Notes: generated by a model not told the origin, from the letters alone. Shown: positions 1 to 7,502, counted from the first letter of the stretch. The stretch is DNA of 18,059 bases from Bacillota bacterium (GCA_023394955.1 JAEWZY010000057.1:1-18059), one strand, 5' to 3'. Translations and numbers: made by a program.

Positions 1-148
1 ATGGAACATGGAGAGCGGTTGCGACAGTTACCATTCCTTTTTAGCGGATTCAGGTGACATAAATTCGATTGAAAGTTGAATTCTGATTTAGGTTCCGAAT
101 CAATATTCTCTTAAATCCTTATCGGAGCTGACGATTGATGACGTTAAT
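1..148. other. Upstream edge, no gene assigned
   Basis: I see no gene I can name here. A frame from base 2 reads into a stop near base 78 and a frame from base 1 stops at 57-59, so the 3' end of a gene lying outside the window could end here. The tail is too short to identify. No GC-rich hairpin with a T-tract follows, so no terminator can be assigned. Confidence 0.3.
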
Positions 149-177
149 TTGACATCGAAGCATGATTATGTTAAAAT
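149..177 (+). promoter_or_regulatory. Promoter of rnpB
   Basis: The -35 box TTGACA is at 149-154 and the -10 box TAAAAT at 172-177, separated by 17 bp. TG at 169-170 makes it an extended -10 promoter. Transcription would start near 184, about ten bases before helix P1 of the RNase P RNA, so only a short 5' leader needs trimming. Confidence 0.85.
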
Positions 178-194
178 CTTTACTGTCATTAAAC

Positions 195-561
195 ATAACT
201 GTCTTGGGTAACTGCGGATCAATTCGATCTGAGGAAAGTCCGAGCTCCAAAGGGCAAGATGCTGGATAACTTCCAGGAGGGGCGACCCTACGGAAAGTGC
301 CACAGAAAAGGAAACGCCTAATTTTTGATTGAGTAATATCAATCCGATTACGGCAAAGCTGAAAAGGTGCGGTAAGAGCGCACCAGCGGTCGAGGAATCG
401 ATCGGCTTGGAAAACCCCATCTGGAGCAAGGCCAAATAGGGGAGGGATAAAACGGCCCGTTTTTCTCCCGGGTTGGCTGCTGGAGGCTACGGGCAACCGT
501 TGTCCTAGATAAATGGTTACCACCCGCAAGGGCACAGAACTCGGCTTATAGAGACAGTTAT
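195..561 (+). ncRNA. rnpB: RNase P RNA (bacterial, probably type A)
   Basis: This is the catalytic RNA of ribonuclease P, which removes 5' leaders from precursor tRNAs. The universally conserved blocks are visible: GAGGAAAGTCCG at 231-242 (5' strand of P4), the CCACAGAAAAGGAAACGCC block near 300-318, GGTGCGGTAAGAGCGCACC at 366-384, and ACAGAACTCGGCTTATAG at 534-551 (3' strand of P4). The ends are set by helix P1: ATAACTGTCT at 195-204 is the exact complement of AGACAGTTAT at 552-561. The order of helices resembles the ancestral A type rather than the Bacillus B type. The P15 region (439-468) forms GGGAG/CTCCC, but its internal loop reads GGATA and does not show the usual GGU that pairs with the tRNA CCA end. 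The reverse-strand reading frames across this region are shadows. Confidence 0.95.
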
Positions 562-585
562 TTTTACATAATGTGACATTTCATT

Positions 586-625
586 GAGAATATGCGGGTG
601 TCCCCCGCATATTCTCTTAATTATA
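586..625 (+). terminator. Hairpin after rnpB, probable terminator
   Basis: A perfect 13-bp stem pairs 586-598 with 604-616 around a 5-nt loop, with GC-rich pairs next to the loop. The following TTAATTATAATT is AT-rich but is not a clean U-tract, so termination may be partial and may leave read-through into the kinase-like gene at 645. Confidence 0.6.
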
Positions 626-644
626 ATTGGAACGGGGACAAACA

Positions 645-1472
645 ATGGAACAACCACACTTTGAATTTAACGAATATCGATATGCGGTTGACTCAGATGT
701 TTATAGACTAATTAAGGTTGTTAAGGATTGGGATTCCTTTCGTTTCCGGGAATTCCTGAATAATATCGAAATATACCTTGAGCATAGGCAAGCGTTTCAC
801 GATTACCGCAATGTTTTAGTTCGGTTTGGCCTGGATGAAAGATTGGGCATTAAAAGGGATTTAGTAGTTAAAAAGTTTAAGTTGATCCGGAAATACGACC
901 ACTTTCGTTTTCATTTTCTATCTTCGAAAGCCTTTCGTTCTTTAGAAATAGCCTTAGCTCTCCTCCAAAACGGTTTAAATACTCCTAATCCGATTGCCGT
1001 CATTGAAGAAAGAGGAAAATATAACAGATTGGTTAATTGTTATTATCTGACGGAGTTTTTAAAGTTCGATTGTTCATTTTTTCAAGTTATCAATGAATTT
1101 GACGATATATTAAAGGAAAAGCTCATTACCGAAACAGCTGGCAATATTCGTTTAATGCATGACGTTGGGATTATTCATAATGATCTTCATGCCTCAAACA
1201 TTTTGATAAAAAATATTGAAGCTGTACCGGAATTATATTTTATCGACCTTAACCGAGCACGTCAAAAAAAGACCTTATCCGTTAAAAACCGAGCCAAAGA
1301 TCTGGGACGGCTAGTCCTTAAAGAACAAGATCTAACTAGCTTTTTCAGTAGCTATAATTATGGTAAAAACCACCATCTGATAGGGGAGATTCGTAAAGCC
1401 CGAAATAGAAGAGAAAATTGGTTGGCGTTAAAGCGTATATTTAGACGGATTAAATCAAAACTATTCACTTAA
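645..1472 (+). CDS. WaaP/KdkA-like lipopolysaccharide (sugar) kinase family protein
   Basis: A 275-aa protein with the eukaryotic-like kinase fold of the lipopolysaccharide kinase (Kdo/WaaP, InaA) family, which typically phosphorylates sugars of the lipopolysaccharide core. Visible motifs are the candidate ATP-binding lysine in VVKKF (about residues 74-78), the family-typical SKAFRSLEIALALLQNG helix (94-110), the catalytic loop HNDLHASN (178-185) with Asp180 and Asn185, and a metal-binding Asp201 in FIDLNRAR. The C-terminal tail is strongly basic. I chose ATG 645 because GGGGA lies about 7 nt upstream; an in-frame TTG at 627 has no good site. The gene looks more AT-rich than pheS or pnp, which hints at lateral origin or relaxed selection. 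The substrate is unknown, and no lipopolysaccharide genes are in view. Family assignment is fairly sure, function is not. Confidence 0.72.
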   Translation: MEQPHFEFNEYRYAVDSDVYRLIKVVKDWDSFRFREFLNNIEIYLEHRQAFHDYRNVLVRFGLDERLGIKRDLVVKKFKLIRKYDHFRFHFLSSKAFRSLEIALALLQNGLNTPNPIAVIEERGKYNRLVNCYYLTEFLKFDCSFFQVINEFDDILKEKLITETAGNIRLMHDVGIIHNDLHASNILIKNIEAVPELYFIDLNRARQKKTLSVKNRAKDLGRLVLKEQDLTSFFSSYNYGKNHHLIGEIRKARNRRENWLALKRIFRRIKSKLFT

Positions 1473-1571
1473 AAAATGCTAAATAAACGTAATTTTTCTT
1501 AAAGGTATCTTAGTTTCATATCTTGAAGCTTTTACAACAGATTTGCAAATGTTCGGCGCGAGGTGAGACGG

Positions 1572-2309
1572 ATGAATCGACGCATTATCCTTTTGATCTT
1601 CATTTCACTGACTGTTTTTCTATTATCCCCCACTAGTATCTTTGCAAATAATCTCATTGACACTTTATCTTTAGGTTTAGAAAAAGAGATTGGTTATAAT
1701 ACCTATCAGCAGATTATCAATCAAAAGGAAATAGTCCAACTGCCGCAAGAAAAAGAAGAATGGTTGAACTCAATCTTCTTTAATTTGGTGAGACAAACCA
1801 AACGTCAAACTGAAATAGAATATAGCATTGCCGTGGTTCGGGACGACACAGTCAACGCCTTTGCCTTGCCGGCGGGATATATCTTTGTTCATACCGGATT
1901 ATTGTCTTATATTAAAAGTGACGGGGAATTAGCTGGAGTGCTGGCCCATGAACTCGCTCATGTGGAAAAAAGGCACAGTATGAAAACGATCTCCCGGACC
2001 ATCGGGATGAGTGTTTTACTTGGTCTAATCGTCGATAAAAGCAATGATAAACGGAGAGAACAAATTTCTAAAATTGGCGCTGTAGCGATTAGCCTCGCGC
2101 AACTCGGCTATAGCCGTGAAGCTGAATATGAAGCGGACGCCTATGGAGTTAAATATATGAGGGCGGCTAACTATGACAAAAATGAATTACTTGCTTTTTG
2201 GAAGCGGATGGAGGCCGATTCCGGCGGAGCTAAGAACCTCGCTGTTTTTCAGCTGTTTTCAACCCATCCGCCTACTGGTGAACGGATTAAAAGAATTGAA
2301 GCAATGTAA
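1572..2309 (+). CDS. Exported M48-family zinc metallopeptidase
   Basis: A 245-aa peptidase of the M48 family, of the compact secreted LoiP/BepA-like sort used in envelope quality control. Residues 1-26 form a signal peptide: basic MNRR, a hydrophobic stretch to about residue 18, and a likely cleavage after SIFA. No lipobox cysteine is present. The zinc site is HELAH at 126-130 with a third ligand Glu187 in EAEYEADAYG. The family-typical ALPAGYIFVHTGLL (98-111) and STHPPTGERI (230-239) are intact, so it should be active outside the cytoplasmic membrane. ATG 1572 is chosen over GTG 1563 because GAGGTGAG at 1560-1567 is correctly spaced for the ATG and overlaps the GTG. The methyltransferase gene starts 8 bp after its stop, so the two are probably co-transcribed. 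Confidence 0.9.
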   Translation: MNRRIILLIFISLTVFLLSPTSIFANNLIDTLSLGLEKEIGYNTYQQIINQKEIVQLPQEKEEWLNSIFFNLVRQTKRQTEIEYSIAVVRDDTVNAFALPAGYIFVHTGLLSYIKSDGELAGVLAHELAHVEKRHSMKTISRTIGMSVLLGLIVDKSNDKRREQISKIGAVAISLAQLGYSREAEYEADAYGVKYMRAANYDKNELLAFWKRMEADSGGAKNLAVFQLFSTHPPTGERIKRIEAM

Positions 2310-2317
2310 GGGTACCG

Positions 2318-3106
2318 ATGATTACGAGTATTTCCAATGATTTAATAAAATTAGTAAGAACACTACATCATAAAAAAGGCCGTCTCCAGGAGAACCTATT
2401 TTTAGCCGAAGGAGTCCATCTGGTTCAGGAGGGCATGAACTCAGGTTTCAAAGTAGTGCATTTTTTTTGGACGAAAAAACTAACTAAGACCTCCGAAGGG
2501 AGAAAACTTTTAGAGGCCCTTAACGCCGATTACCAAGGTTTCGAGGTTTCCGACGGAGTTTTGGCAAAAATCAGTGAAACTGAAAACCCCCAAGGGATAA
2601 TAGCGACCATCGCCATTCCTAATCAGACCAAGCTCTCCGATTTTACCGATTTTAAGTTAGGTTTGATCATTGATGGGCTTCAAGATCCCGGTAATGTAGG
2701 CGCTATCATCAGAACCGCCTGGGCGTTCCGGTGTGACGGTTTATTCTTTACCGTCGGCGCCGCTGACCCTTATCAAGGTAAAGTGGTCCGGGCAAGCATG
2801 GGAGGGATTTTTCATCAACGAATTTGTCGAAACCTCGAACCGGAAATCATTTTTCAATGGTCAAGCAGGATGGGAATTCAAATAGTTGCCGGAGATCTTA
2901 AAGCTACTGAGCTTTGTTACCAATCTAACCTTGCCGGTCCTTCTTTAATTTTGATCGGCAATGAAGCCAGGGGCCTTAATCCCGAATGGGTCAATTACCC
3001 AATCACTAAAACTCTGATCCCGCAACCGGGAGGAGCAGAATCGTTAAATGCTTCGATTTCAGCGGGAATCTTACTTTATGAAGCCCTCCGCCAGCGATTA
3101 ATTTAA
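2318..3106 (+). CDS. TrmH/SpoU-family RNA 2'-O-methyltransferase
   Basis: A 262-aa SAM-dependent RNA ribose methyltransferase with the trefoil-knot SPOUT fold. The N-terminal 105 residues match the substrate-binding L30e-like domain (SPxxxLVRTLHHKKGR-type start). SPOUT motif 1 is DGLQDPGNVGAIIRTA (119-134). Motif 2 is VVRASMGGIFH (156-166), followed by IGNEARGL (213-220). Motif 3 is LIPQPGGAESLNASIS (233-248), which contributes to the SAM-binding knot. The exact target nucleotide, in rRNA or tRNA, cannot be read from sequence. Bacillus carries its relative ysgA just upstream of pheS, and this gene has the same position, which supports orthology. The start ATG 2318 has TAAGGG upstream, overlapping the stop region of the peptidase gene. 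Confidence 0.9.
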   Translation: MITSISNDLIKLVRTLHHKKGRLQENLFLAEGVHLVQEGMNSGFKVVHFFWTKKLTKTSEGRKLLEALNADYQGFEVSDGVLAKISETENPQGIIATIAIPNQTKLSDFTDFKLGLIIDGLQDPGNVGAIIRTAWAFRCDGLFFTVGAADPYQGKVVRASMGGIFHQRICRNLEPEIIFQWSSRMGIQIVAGDLKATELCYQSNLAGPSLILIGNEARGLNPEWVNYPITKTLIPQPGGAESLNASISAGILLYEALRQRLI

Positions 3107-3241
3107 AAAATTTTTTAGGAATGTCAGCTTCTGGTTTGAAGGAGACAGTAAGGGTGAGAAGTGGGTTATACCAGGGTTTTTTCATATTCGACTTGGGGCA
3201 AATCGGGTTCTAATTATATCACTGCCTATGTTTATCAGCAC
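3107..3241. other. Intergenic stretch after the methyltransferase gene
   Basis: The stop codon is followed by an A6T6 run (3105-3116), which is not a GC-rich terminator. A 42-codon frame from GTG 3161 to a stop at 3287-3289 gives a protein-like composition beginning GYTRVFSYSTWGKSG. However, its ribosome binding site is poor, it matches nothing I recognise, and the strong promoter at 3242-3270 lies inside it. I do not annotate it as a gene. Confidence 0.35.
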
Positions 3242-3270
3242 TTGCCAAAGTTGAACGGCTTTGATATAAT
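3242..3270 (+). promoter_or_regulatory. Promoter of the yqzL-pheS-pheT unit
   Basis: The -35 box is TTGCCA at 3242-3247 and the -10 box a perfect TATAAT at 3265-3270, with a 17-bp spacer and TG at 3262-3263 (extended -10). The start would be near 3277. I find no equally good promoter between here and the T-box, so this one probably drives the small YqzL-like gene and the T-box/pheST transcript together. Confidence 0.8.
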
Positions 3271-3333
3271 AATAACAGTAATACGGTGACCGTTTTTCAC
3301 GACAACAGTCAGTGAATAGGGGTTGATGTTGAA

Positions 3334-3435
3334 GTGAAGGTGTCGGCTGAATTTTTTTGGAAATTGTTTGAAAGTACTGGTTCGATCAGCGCCTACTTGG
3401 TTTACCGTGAAATTCTCAAAACTACTTTAAGTTAG
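3334..3435 (+). CDS. YqzL-like small protein
   Basis: A 33-residue frame from GTG 3334 to TAG 3433-3435. The product contains AEFFWKLFESTGSISAYLVY (residues 5-24), which matches the pattern of the YqzL family of very small Firmicutes proteins: aromatic W-x-x-F, then a TG turn, then a Y-L-x-x-(K/R)-E segment. B. subtilis YqzL is in the mid-forties of residues, so this one is slightly short and lacks the usual acidic tail. AGGGG at 3318-3322 sits about 11 nt before the GTG, which is long but usable; a second in-frame GTG is at 3340. The function of the family is unknown. It lies between a promoter and the T-box, so its expression should not depend on Phe-tRNA charging. In Bacillus the gene is found beside era and recO instead. 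The name rests on my reading of the motif. Confidence 0.68.
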   Translation: MKVSAEFFWKLFESTGSISAYLVYREILKTTLS

Positions 3436-3454
3436 TTGTTACATTTCAATATCT

Positions 3455-3710
3455 TAAAGTGATGAAGGAGAAAAGTACCGCGTCAGGAATGGCCCAGGGA
3501 GAAAGGTCTTGATTGAAAGCCTTTTCCGGACCTACGTCGGGAAGTTCCCTCCTGAACTGCAGACTGAACCGATAGTAGGTCGCGACGGATCTCCGCCGTT
3601 ATTGGGAGAGGGTATCGGATGATACATATCCCGTACCTTTCAGAGTATGATAATGGGTGGTACCACGAAACAGCCTTTCGTCCCGATGGATGAAAGGTTG
3701 TTCTTTTTAG
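3455..3710 (+). promoter_or_regulatory. Phenylalanine T-box riboswitch leader of pheS-pheT
   Basis: This transcribed leader senses uncharged tRNA-Phe and lets transcription proceed when charging is low. The T-box itself is GGGTGGTACCACG at 3655-3667. Its UGGU bulge would pair with an ACCA acceptor end, as expected for tRNA-Phe with discriminator A. Stem I begins around GATGAAGGAGAAAAGTA (3461-3477). The block GAACTGCAGACTGAAC...AGTAGG (about 3553-3579) and the CGACGG..CCGTTA helix (3583-3601) are typical of clostridial synthetase T-boxes. By alignment with the usual GAA-N-NNN-CCTC pattern, the specifier codon is TTC at 3545-3547, a Phe codon. It lies directly upstream of pheS, so sensor and gene agree. 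Confidence 0.92.
3669..3708 (+). terminator. T-box regulated terminator
   Basis: A 15-bp stem (3669-3683 with 3688-3702, two G-U pairs, CGAT loop) is followed by C and TTTTT at 3704-3708. It starts directly after the T-box sequence and competes with the antiterminator, as in other T-box leaders. Confidence 0.92.
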
Positions 3711-3737
3711 GTACATTATTAACTGGAGGTTTCCAAT

Positions 3738-4757
3738 ATGAGGCAAGAATTGGAAAGGTTAAGGATGGAAGCGCTCAAAGACATCCAAAGGGTTAATGAC
3801 AGCAACTCGCTTAATGAAATCCGGGTTAAAGTCCTTGGCAAAAAAGGAACGTTAACTTCGATCCTTAGGGGAATGGGTGGATTGACCCCTGAGGAACGCC
3901 CAATAGTCGGGGAGTTGGCTAATGGAGTTAGGGGAGAGATCGAAGCCGCGCTAGAGGAAAGATGCCAGACCATCGTCTTTCAAGAACAGAATTTAAGGTT
4001 AGCCCAGGAAAAGATCGATATTCTCTTGCCGGGAAGGAAATCCAAACTAGGCCATCCTCATCCTTTGCAACTGGTTTTGGAAGAGATAGAAGATATCTTT
4101 TTAGGCATGGGCTTCAGCATTGCCGAAGGTCCGGAGATTGAGACCGATTATTATAATTTTGAAGCTTTAAACCTTCCCAAAGATCATCCGGCCCGTGATA
4201 TGCAGGATTCTCTATATATTACCCCTGAAATCCTGCTACGGACCCATACTTCTCCGGTCCAAATCCGGACCATGGAAAAGATGTATCCCAATCCAATCCG
4301 GATCATAGCCCCGGGGAGAGTATACCGGCGGGACGCTTTGGATGCCAGCCATTCACCGATGTTTCATCAGATTGAAGGCCTGGCGGTGGATGAAGGGATC
4401 ACTTTTGGTGATTTAAAAGGGGTGCTTACTGTGTTCGCCAAAAAACTTTTTGGCGAGGACCGGCAGGTTAGATTCAGACCCAGCTTCTTCCCGTTCACCG
4501 AACCCAGCGCTGAAGTTGATGTTTCTTGTAGTTGCGCCAGTAAGGGCTGCCGGGTTTGTAAAGGCAGCGGTTGGTTGGAGATTTTGGGTTCCGGTTCAGT
4601 TAATCCAATGGTGTTGCAGATGTCCAACTATGATCCGGAGCGGGTCTCCGGGTTCGCCTTTGGGATGGGTGTTGAAAGAATAGCGATGTTAAAATACGGC
4701 ATCAATGATATTCGACTTTTCTATGAAAATGACTTGCGGTTTTTAGCGCAATTTTAA
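3738..4757 (+). CDS. pheS: Phenylalanyl-tRNA synthetase alpha subunit
   Basis: A 339-aa catalytic subunit of the alpha2-beta2 enzyme that charges tRNA-Phe with phenylalanine in the cytoplasm. The N-terminal 80-90 residues form the coiled-coil arm that binds tRNA (MRQELERLRMEALKDI onward). The class II core follows: motif 1 region GFSIAEGPEIETDYYNFEAL (about 125-145), motif 2 GRVYRRDALDASHSPMFHQ (about 192-210), and motif 3 FAFGMGVERIAMLKYGI (about 305-321), ending with the conserved LRFLAQF. Length is normal. A strong GGAGGT lies 7 nt before ATG 3738. A CxC...CxxC cluster near residues 256-270 (SCSCASKGCRVCKGSG) is seen in many bacterial PheS and may bind a metal. It is controlled by the T-box upstream and followed by pheT after a 59-bp gap. 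Confidence 0.98.
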   Translation: MRQELERLRMEALKDIQRVNDSNSLNEIRVKVLGKKGTLTSILRGMGGLTPEERPIVGELANGVRGEIEAALEERCQTIVFQEQNLRLAQEKIDILLPGRKSKLGHPHPLQLVLEEIEDIFLGMGFSIAEGPEIETDYYNFEALNLPKDHPARDMQDSLYITPEILLRTHTSPVQIRTMEKMYPNPIRIIAPGRVYRRDALDASHSPMFHQIEGLAVDEGITFGDLKGVLTVFAKKLFGEDRQVRFRPSFFPFTEPSAEVDVSCSCASKGCRVCKGSGWLEILGSGSVNPMVLQMSNYDPERVSGFAFGMGVERIAMLKYGINDIRLFYENDLRFLAQF

Positions 4758-4816
4758 AAAGTCCTTCTTCAGCGAGAAGGTTGATACATTTTCAAGGTTA
4801 GATGGGGGAGATAATA

Positions 4817-7222
4817 GTGCGTGTATCATACGAATGGTTGCAAGAATATTTAAAAATAGACTTATCCATTGAGGAATTGGCGGAGAAGATGACCATGTCG
4901 GGGATTGCGGTGGAAGAAATTCAAGATATGGCCGAGCCCTACCGGAATATGGTCCTAGCGAAGGTCCTTTCCTTGGAAAGACATGCTCAAGCCGATAATT
5001 TATTAGTGGCCCAACTTGATGCCGGCAGTTTCGGCAAAAAACAAGTGATCACCGGAGCGCGAAATTTGAAGGTCGGAGATTTGGCGCCTCTGGCTTTGTC
5101 CGGCGCTGTCTTACCGGATGGGAAGACCATCAATGATGTTAATTTCAAAGGAGTCATTTCCGAAGGGATGATGTGTTCCGGAGCGGAACTGGGCTTAGAA
5201 AAAGAGTCGGCCGGAATCTGGGTGTTTGATGCCCCTCTCCAACCGGGAACTTCCGTCGCCGAGGCTTTGGACAGCAATGATCACGTCTTGGTTCTGGAAT
5301 TGACCGCCAATCGTTCCGACTGTTTAGGAATGATCGGAGTAGCCCGGGAGGTCGCCGCGATCTTAAGGACTACATTTAAAACGCCGGAACTGGTCTTAAA
5401 GGAAGAAGGTCCGTCCATCCAAGACCTAATTGAGGTCAAAATCGAGGATCCCGATCTGTGCCCGCGTTATGCGGCGCGGGTAGCTGTAGACCTTAAAATC
5501 GGTCCTTCCCCGGCTTGGCTCCAACGCCGTTTAAAAGCGGCCGGAGTTCGTCCGATCAATAATATTGTCGACATTACCAACTATATAATGCTGGAATATA
5601 ATCAACCGCTCCATGCCTTCGATTTGGATCACATCTCCGGCAAACAGATGATTATTAGGAGAGCCCGGGACGGAGAGAGGTTAATCACTTTGGATGATGT
5701 GGAACGCCGGTTCAATCGGGATAATCTCCTGATCGCCGATTTCAGCGGAGGATTATGCGTCGCCGGAGTTATGGGCGGCCAATCAAGCGAGATATCGGAA
5801 GGAACCGTTAATCTGCTGCTGGAAGCAGCTTATTTCAATCCGATTAGCATTCGGAAGACCGCAAAAGTCCTGGGAATGCGGACTGAATCCTCACTCCGCT
5901 TTGAACGTGGAATTGACCCCAACAATACCATTAATGCTCTCAATCGGGCCGCTCAATTAATTGAAACCTTAGATTGTGGTAAAGTTGCCCGTGGCTACCG
6001 GGATGAATATCCTAACCCAACCGTTCCGGTGACTATCGATACTACGAGCGCCAGGATCAACTCCTGGCTGGGCGCGGATTTGACCTTGGAACAAGTAAGC
6101 GGATATTTATCCCGGGTCTGTTTTGAAGTGAAATCAACCAATGATGACCGGATTGAAGTAAAGGTCCCTACCTATCGAAGAGATGTTACCCACATGGCCG
6201 ACTTAGCCGAGGAAGTCGCCAGGCTCCATGGTTATGACCAAATTAGAGTGACGATCCCGGAAAGCAATCAAATAGGGGAACGGACTCCTTTCCAAAAATT
6301 TCAGGCGGATTGTAGAAAAATTATGCAGGGAGCCGGTATCTCCGAGGTGATGACTTATAGTTTTTATTCAAAAGCCGTCCCCAACCAACTGGGTCTTTCT
6401 CAGGATGATCCGTTGCGGAAAACCGTCGAATTGATGATGCCCTTAAGCGAAGAACAGGCGGTAATGCGTACCGGCTTAGCCCATGGCTTATTAGGGGCGA
6501 TTGCTTTTAACGCTAACCGGCGCCAGACCGATTTGGCTTTTTATGAGATTGGAAGGGTGTATTTGCCTTCCAATGATGTCTTACCTGAAGAACCTCTTTA
6601 CCTGGGTGTTGGATTGACTGGGCGCAAAAATGAATTGAATTGGAACCAAACCCGGGATGAATACGATTTTTATGATCTCAAAGGGATTTTGGAAATGATT
6701 TGGGAACGGTTTGACCTGCCGTCTCCGGAATACATTCGTTCCAGTCGGCCATACCTACATCCGGGACAAAGCGCCGAAGCGCAATGGGAAGGTAATAATA
6801 TCGGATATTTCGGGCAAGTCCATCCCGGAGTGTTGGAGCGTTATGGAATAACTAAAAAAGTATTCATCATGGAATTGAACCTGAGTATAGTAGCGAATTT
6901 GATACCCGCTACCGTTGTTTTTCGGCCGTTGCCTAAATTTCCGGCTGTTCAAAGGGATTTGGCTTTAGTTTTATCCAATAAAATTGAGGCCGATCAGATT
7001 ATTGCCAAAATCAAAGACAGCGGCGGCGAACTCGTAGAACGGGTTGAATTATTTGATGTATATCAAGGAGAACAAATCGGCCCGGAGATGCGAAGTATGG
7101 CGTTTAGCATTACCTACCGTTCGAAAGAAAAAACCATGAACGACCAGGAAGTCAACGAACTGCAAACCAAGTTGCTCCAGAAATTGAATTCTGAATTTGG
7201 CGCCGCAGTCCGGGGCAGCTAA
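4817..7222 (+). CDS. pheT: Phenylalanyl-tRNA synthetase beta subunit
   Basis: An 801-aa beta subunit that partners PheS and carries tRNA recognition and editing. In order it shows the N-terminal MRVSYEWLQEYL signature, an EMAP/Myf-type OB-fold tRNA-binding domain (about 40-150, with GMMCSGAELGL), the B3/B4 editing domain (about 205-385, with NNIVDITNYIMLEYNQPLHAFD), the B5 domain (about 400-470), a degenerate class II core (about 475-690), and a C-terminal ferredoxin-fold anticodon-binding domain from about 700 (PLPKFPAVQRDLALVL). I place the start at GTG 4817. GGGGGAG at 4804-4810 is spaced 6 nt from it, and the protein then begins like its relatives. The in-frame ATG at 4802 would add MGEII and precedes that ribosome site. 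The length is close to the 804 aa of B. subtilis PheT. Confidence 0.97.
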   Translation: MRVSYEWLQEYLKIDLSIEELAEKMTMSGIAVEEIQDMAEPYRNMVLAKVLSLERHAQADNLLVAQLDAGSFGKKQVITGARNLKVGDLAPLALSGAVLPDGKTINDVNFKGVISEGMMCSGAELGLEKESAGIWVFDAPLQPGTSVAEALDSNDHVLVLELTANRSDCLGMIGVAREVAAILRTTFKTPELVLKEEGPSIQDLIEVKIEDPDLCPRYAARVAVDLKIGPSPAWLQRRLKAAGVRPINNIVDITNYIMLEYNQPLHAFDLDHISGKQMIIRRARDGERLITLDDVERRFNRDNLLIADFSGGLCVAGVMGGQSSEISEGTVNLLLEAAYFNPISIRKTAKVLGMRTESSLRFERGIDPNNTINALNRAAQLIETLDCGKVARGYRDEYPNPTVPVTIDTTSARINSWLGADLTLEQVSGYLSRVCFEVKSTNDDRIEVKVPTYRRDVTHMADLAEEVARLHGYDQIRVTIPESNQIGERTPFQKFQADCRKIMQGAGISEVMTYSFYSKAVPNQLGLSQDDPLRKTVELMMPLSEEQAVMRTGLAHGLLGAIAFNANRRQTDLAFYEIGRVYLPSNDVLPEEPLYLGVGLTGRKNELNWNQTRDEYDFYDLKGILEMIWERFDLPSPEYIRSSRPYLHPGQSAEAQWEGNNIGYFGQVHPGVLERYGITKKVFIMELNLSIVANLIPATVVFRPLPKFPAVQRDLALVLSNKIEADQIIAKIKDSGGELVERVELFDVYQGEQIGPEMRSMAFSITYRSKEKTMNDQEVNELQTKLLQKLNSEFGAAVRGS

Positions 7223-7287
7223 TAAGGTTAGCGGAGCAAGTAAGAAAAGATAATTTGGTTTGGATAATACTGAATTTCAAAAGATAA

Positions 7288-7325
7288 GGAGTAAAACGAA
7301 AATTGTTTTACTCCATTTTATTATT
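7288..7325 (+). terminator. Terminator of the pheST unit
   Basis: A perfect 10-bp stem (GGAGTAAAAC at 7288-7297 with GTTTTACTCC at 7305-7314, 7-nt loop) is followed by the T-rich ATTTTATTATTT. Confidence 0.85.
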
Positions 7326-7441
7326 TAGCTTTTTCATAAAAAATTCAGATAACCGCGTTCAACCTTTCTTGAAAACAGAACCAAAACAAGAAAAATCATA
7401 ATTTAAAGTCCTTCTTTCGATAATTCGTATTAAGCCATGTC

Positions 7442-7496
7442 CCTTCGGCATATTCATTAAGTGGAACTAAGCGATAAGAGGCGAACCGAAGGAGGG
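7442..7496 (+). promoter_or_regulatory. Possible Shine-Dalgarno-masking hairpin
   Basis: CCTTCGG (7442-7448) is the exact complement of CCGAAGG (7486-7492), which overlaps the ribosome binding site GGAGGG (7491-7496) of the next gene. Such pairing could hide the site and tune translation of the membrane protein. The loop is long (37 nt), so this is a suggestion only. In the rest of the gap (7326-7441) I see no convincing promoter. Confidence 0.25.
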
Positions 7497-7502
7497 TTTT
7501 AA

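Noticed and set aside
119..535. Two reverse-strand reading frames (119-535 and 166-435)
   Set aside because: Both lie over the RNase P RNA gene, which explains the conserved sequence.
622..627. TATAAT as a promoter -10 for the kinase gene
   Set aside because: No -35 box at the right distance, and the transcript would begin at the ribosome binding site.
3483..3746. Reverse-strand frame across the T-box
   Set aside because: It covers the T-box leader and terminator, which account for the region.
4450..4683. Alternative forward frame inside pheS
   Set aside because: Overlaps the fully conserved pheS frame and has no ribosome site.
4763..4780. CCTTCT/AGAAGG stem between pheS and pheT as a terminator
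   Set aside because: Only 6 bp with no T-tract; the two genes are expected to be co-transcribed.
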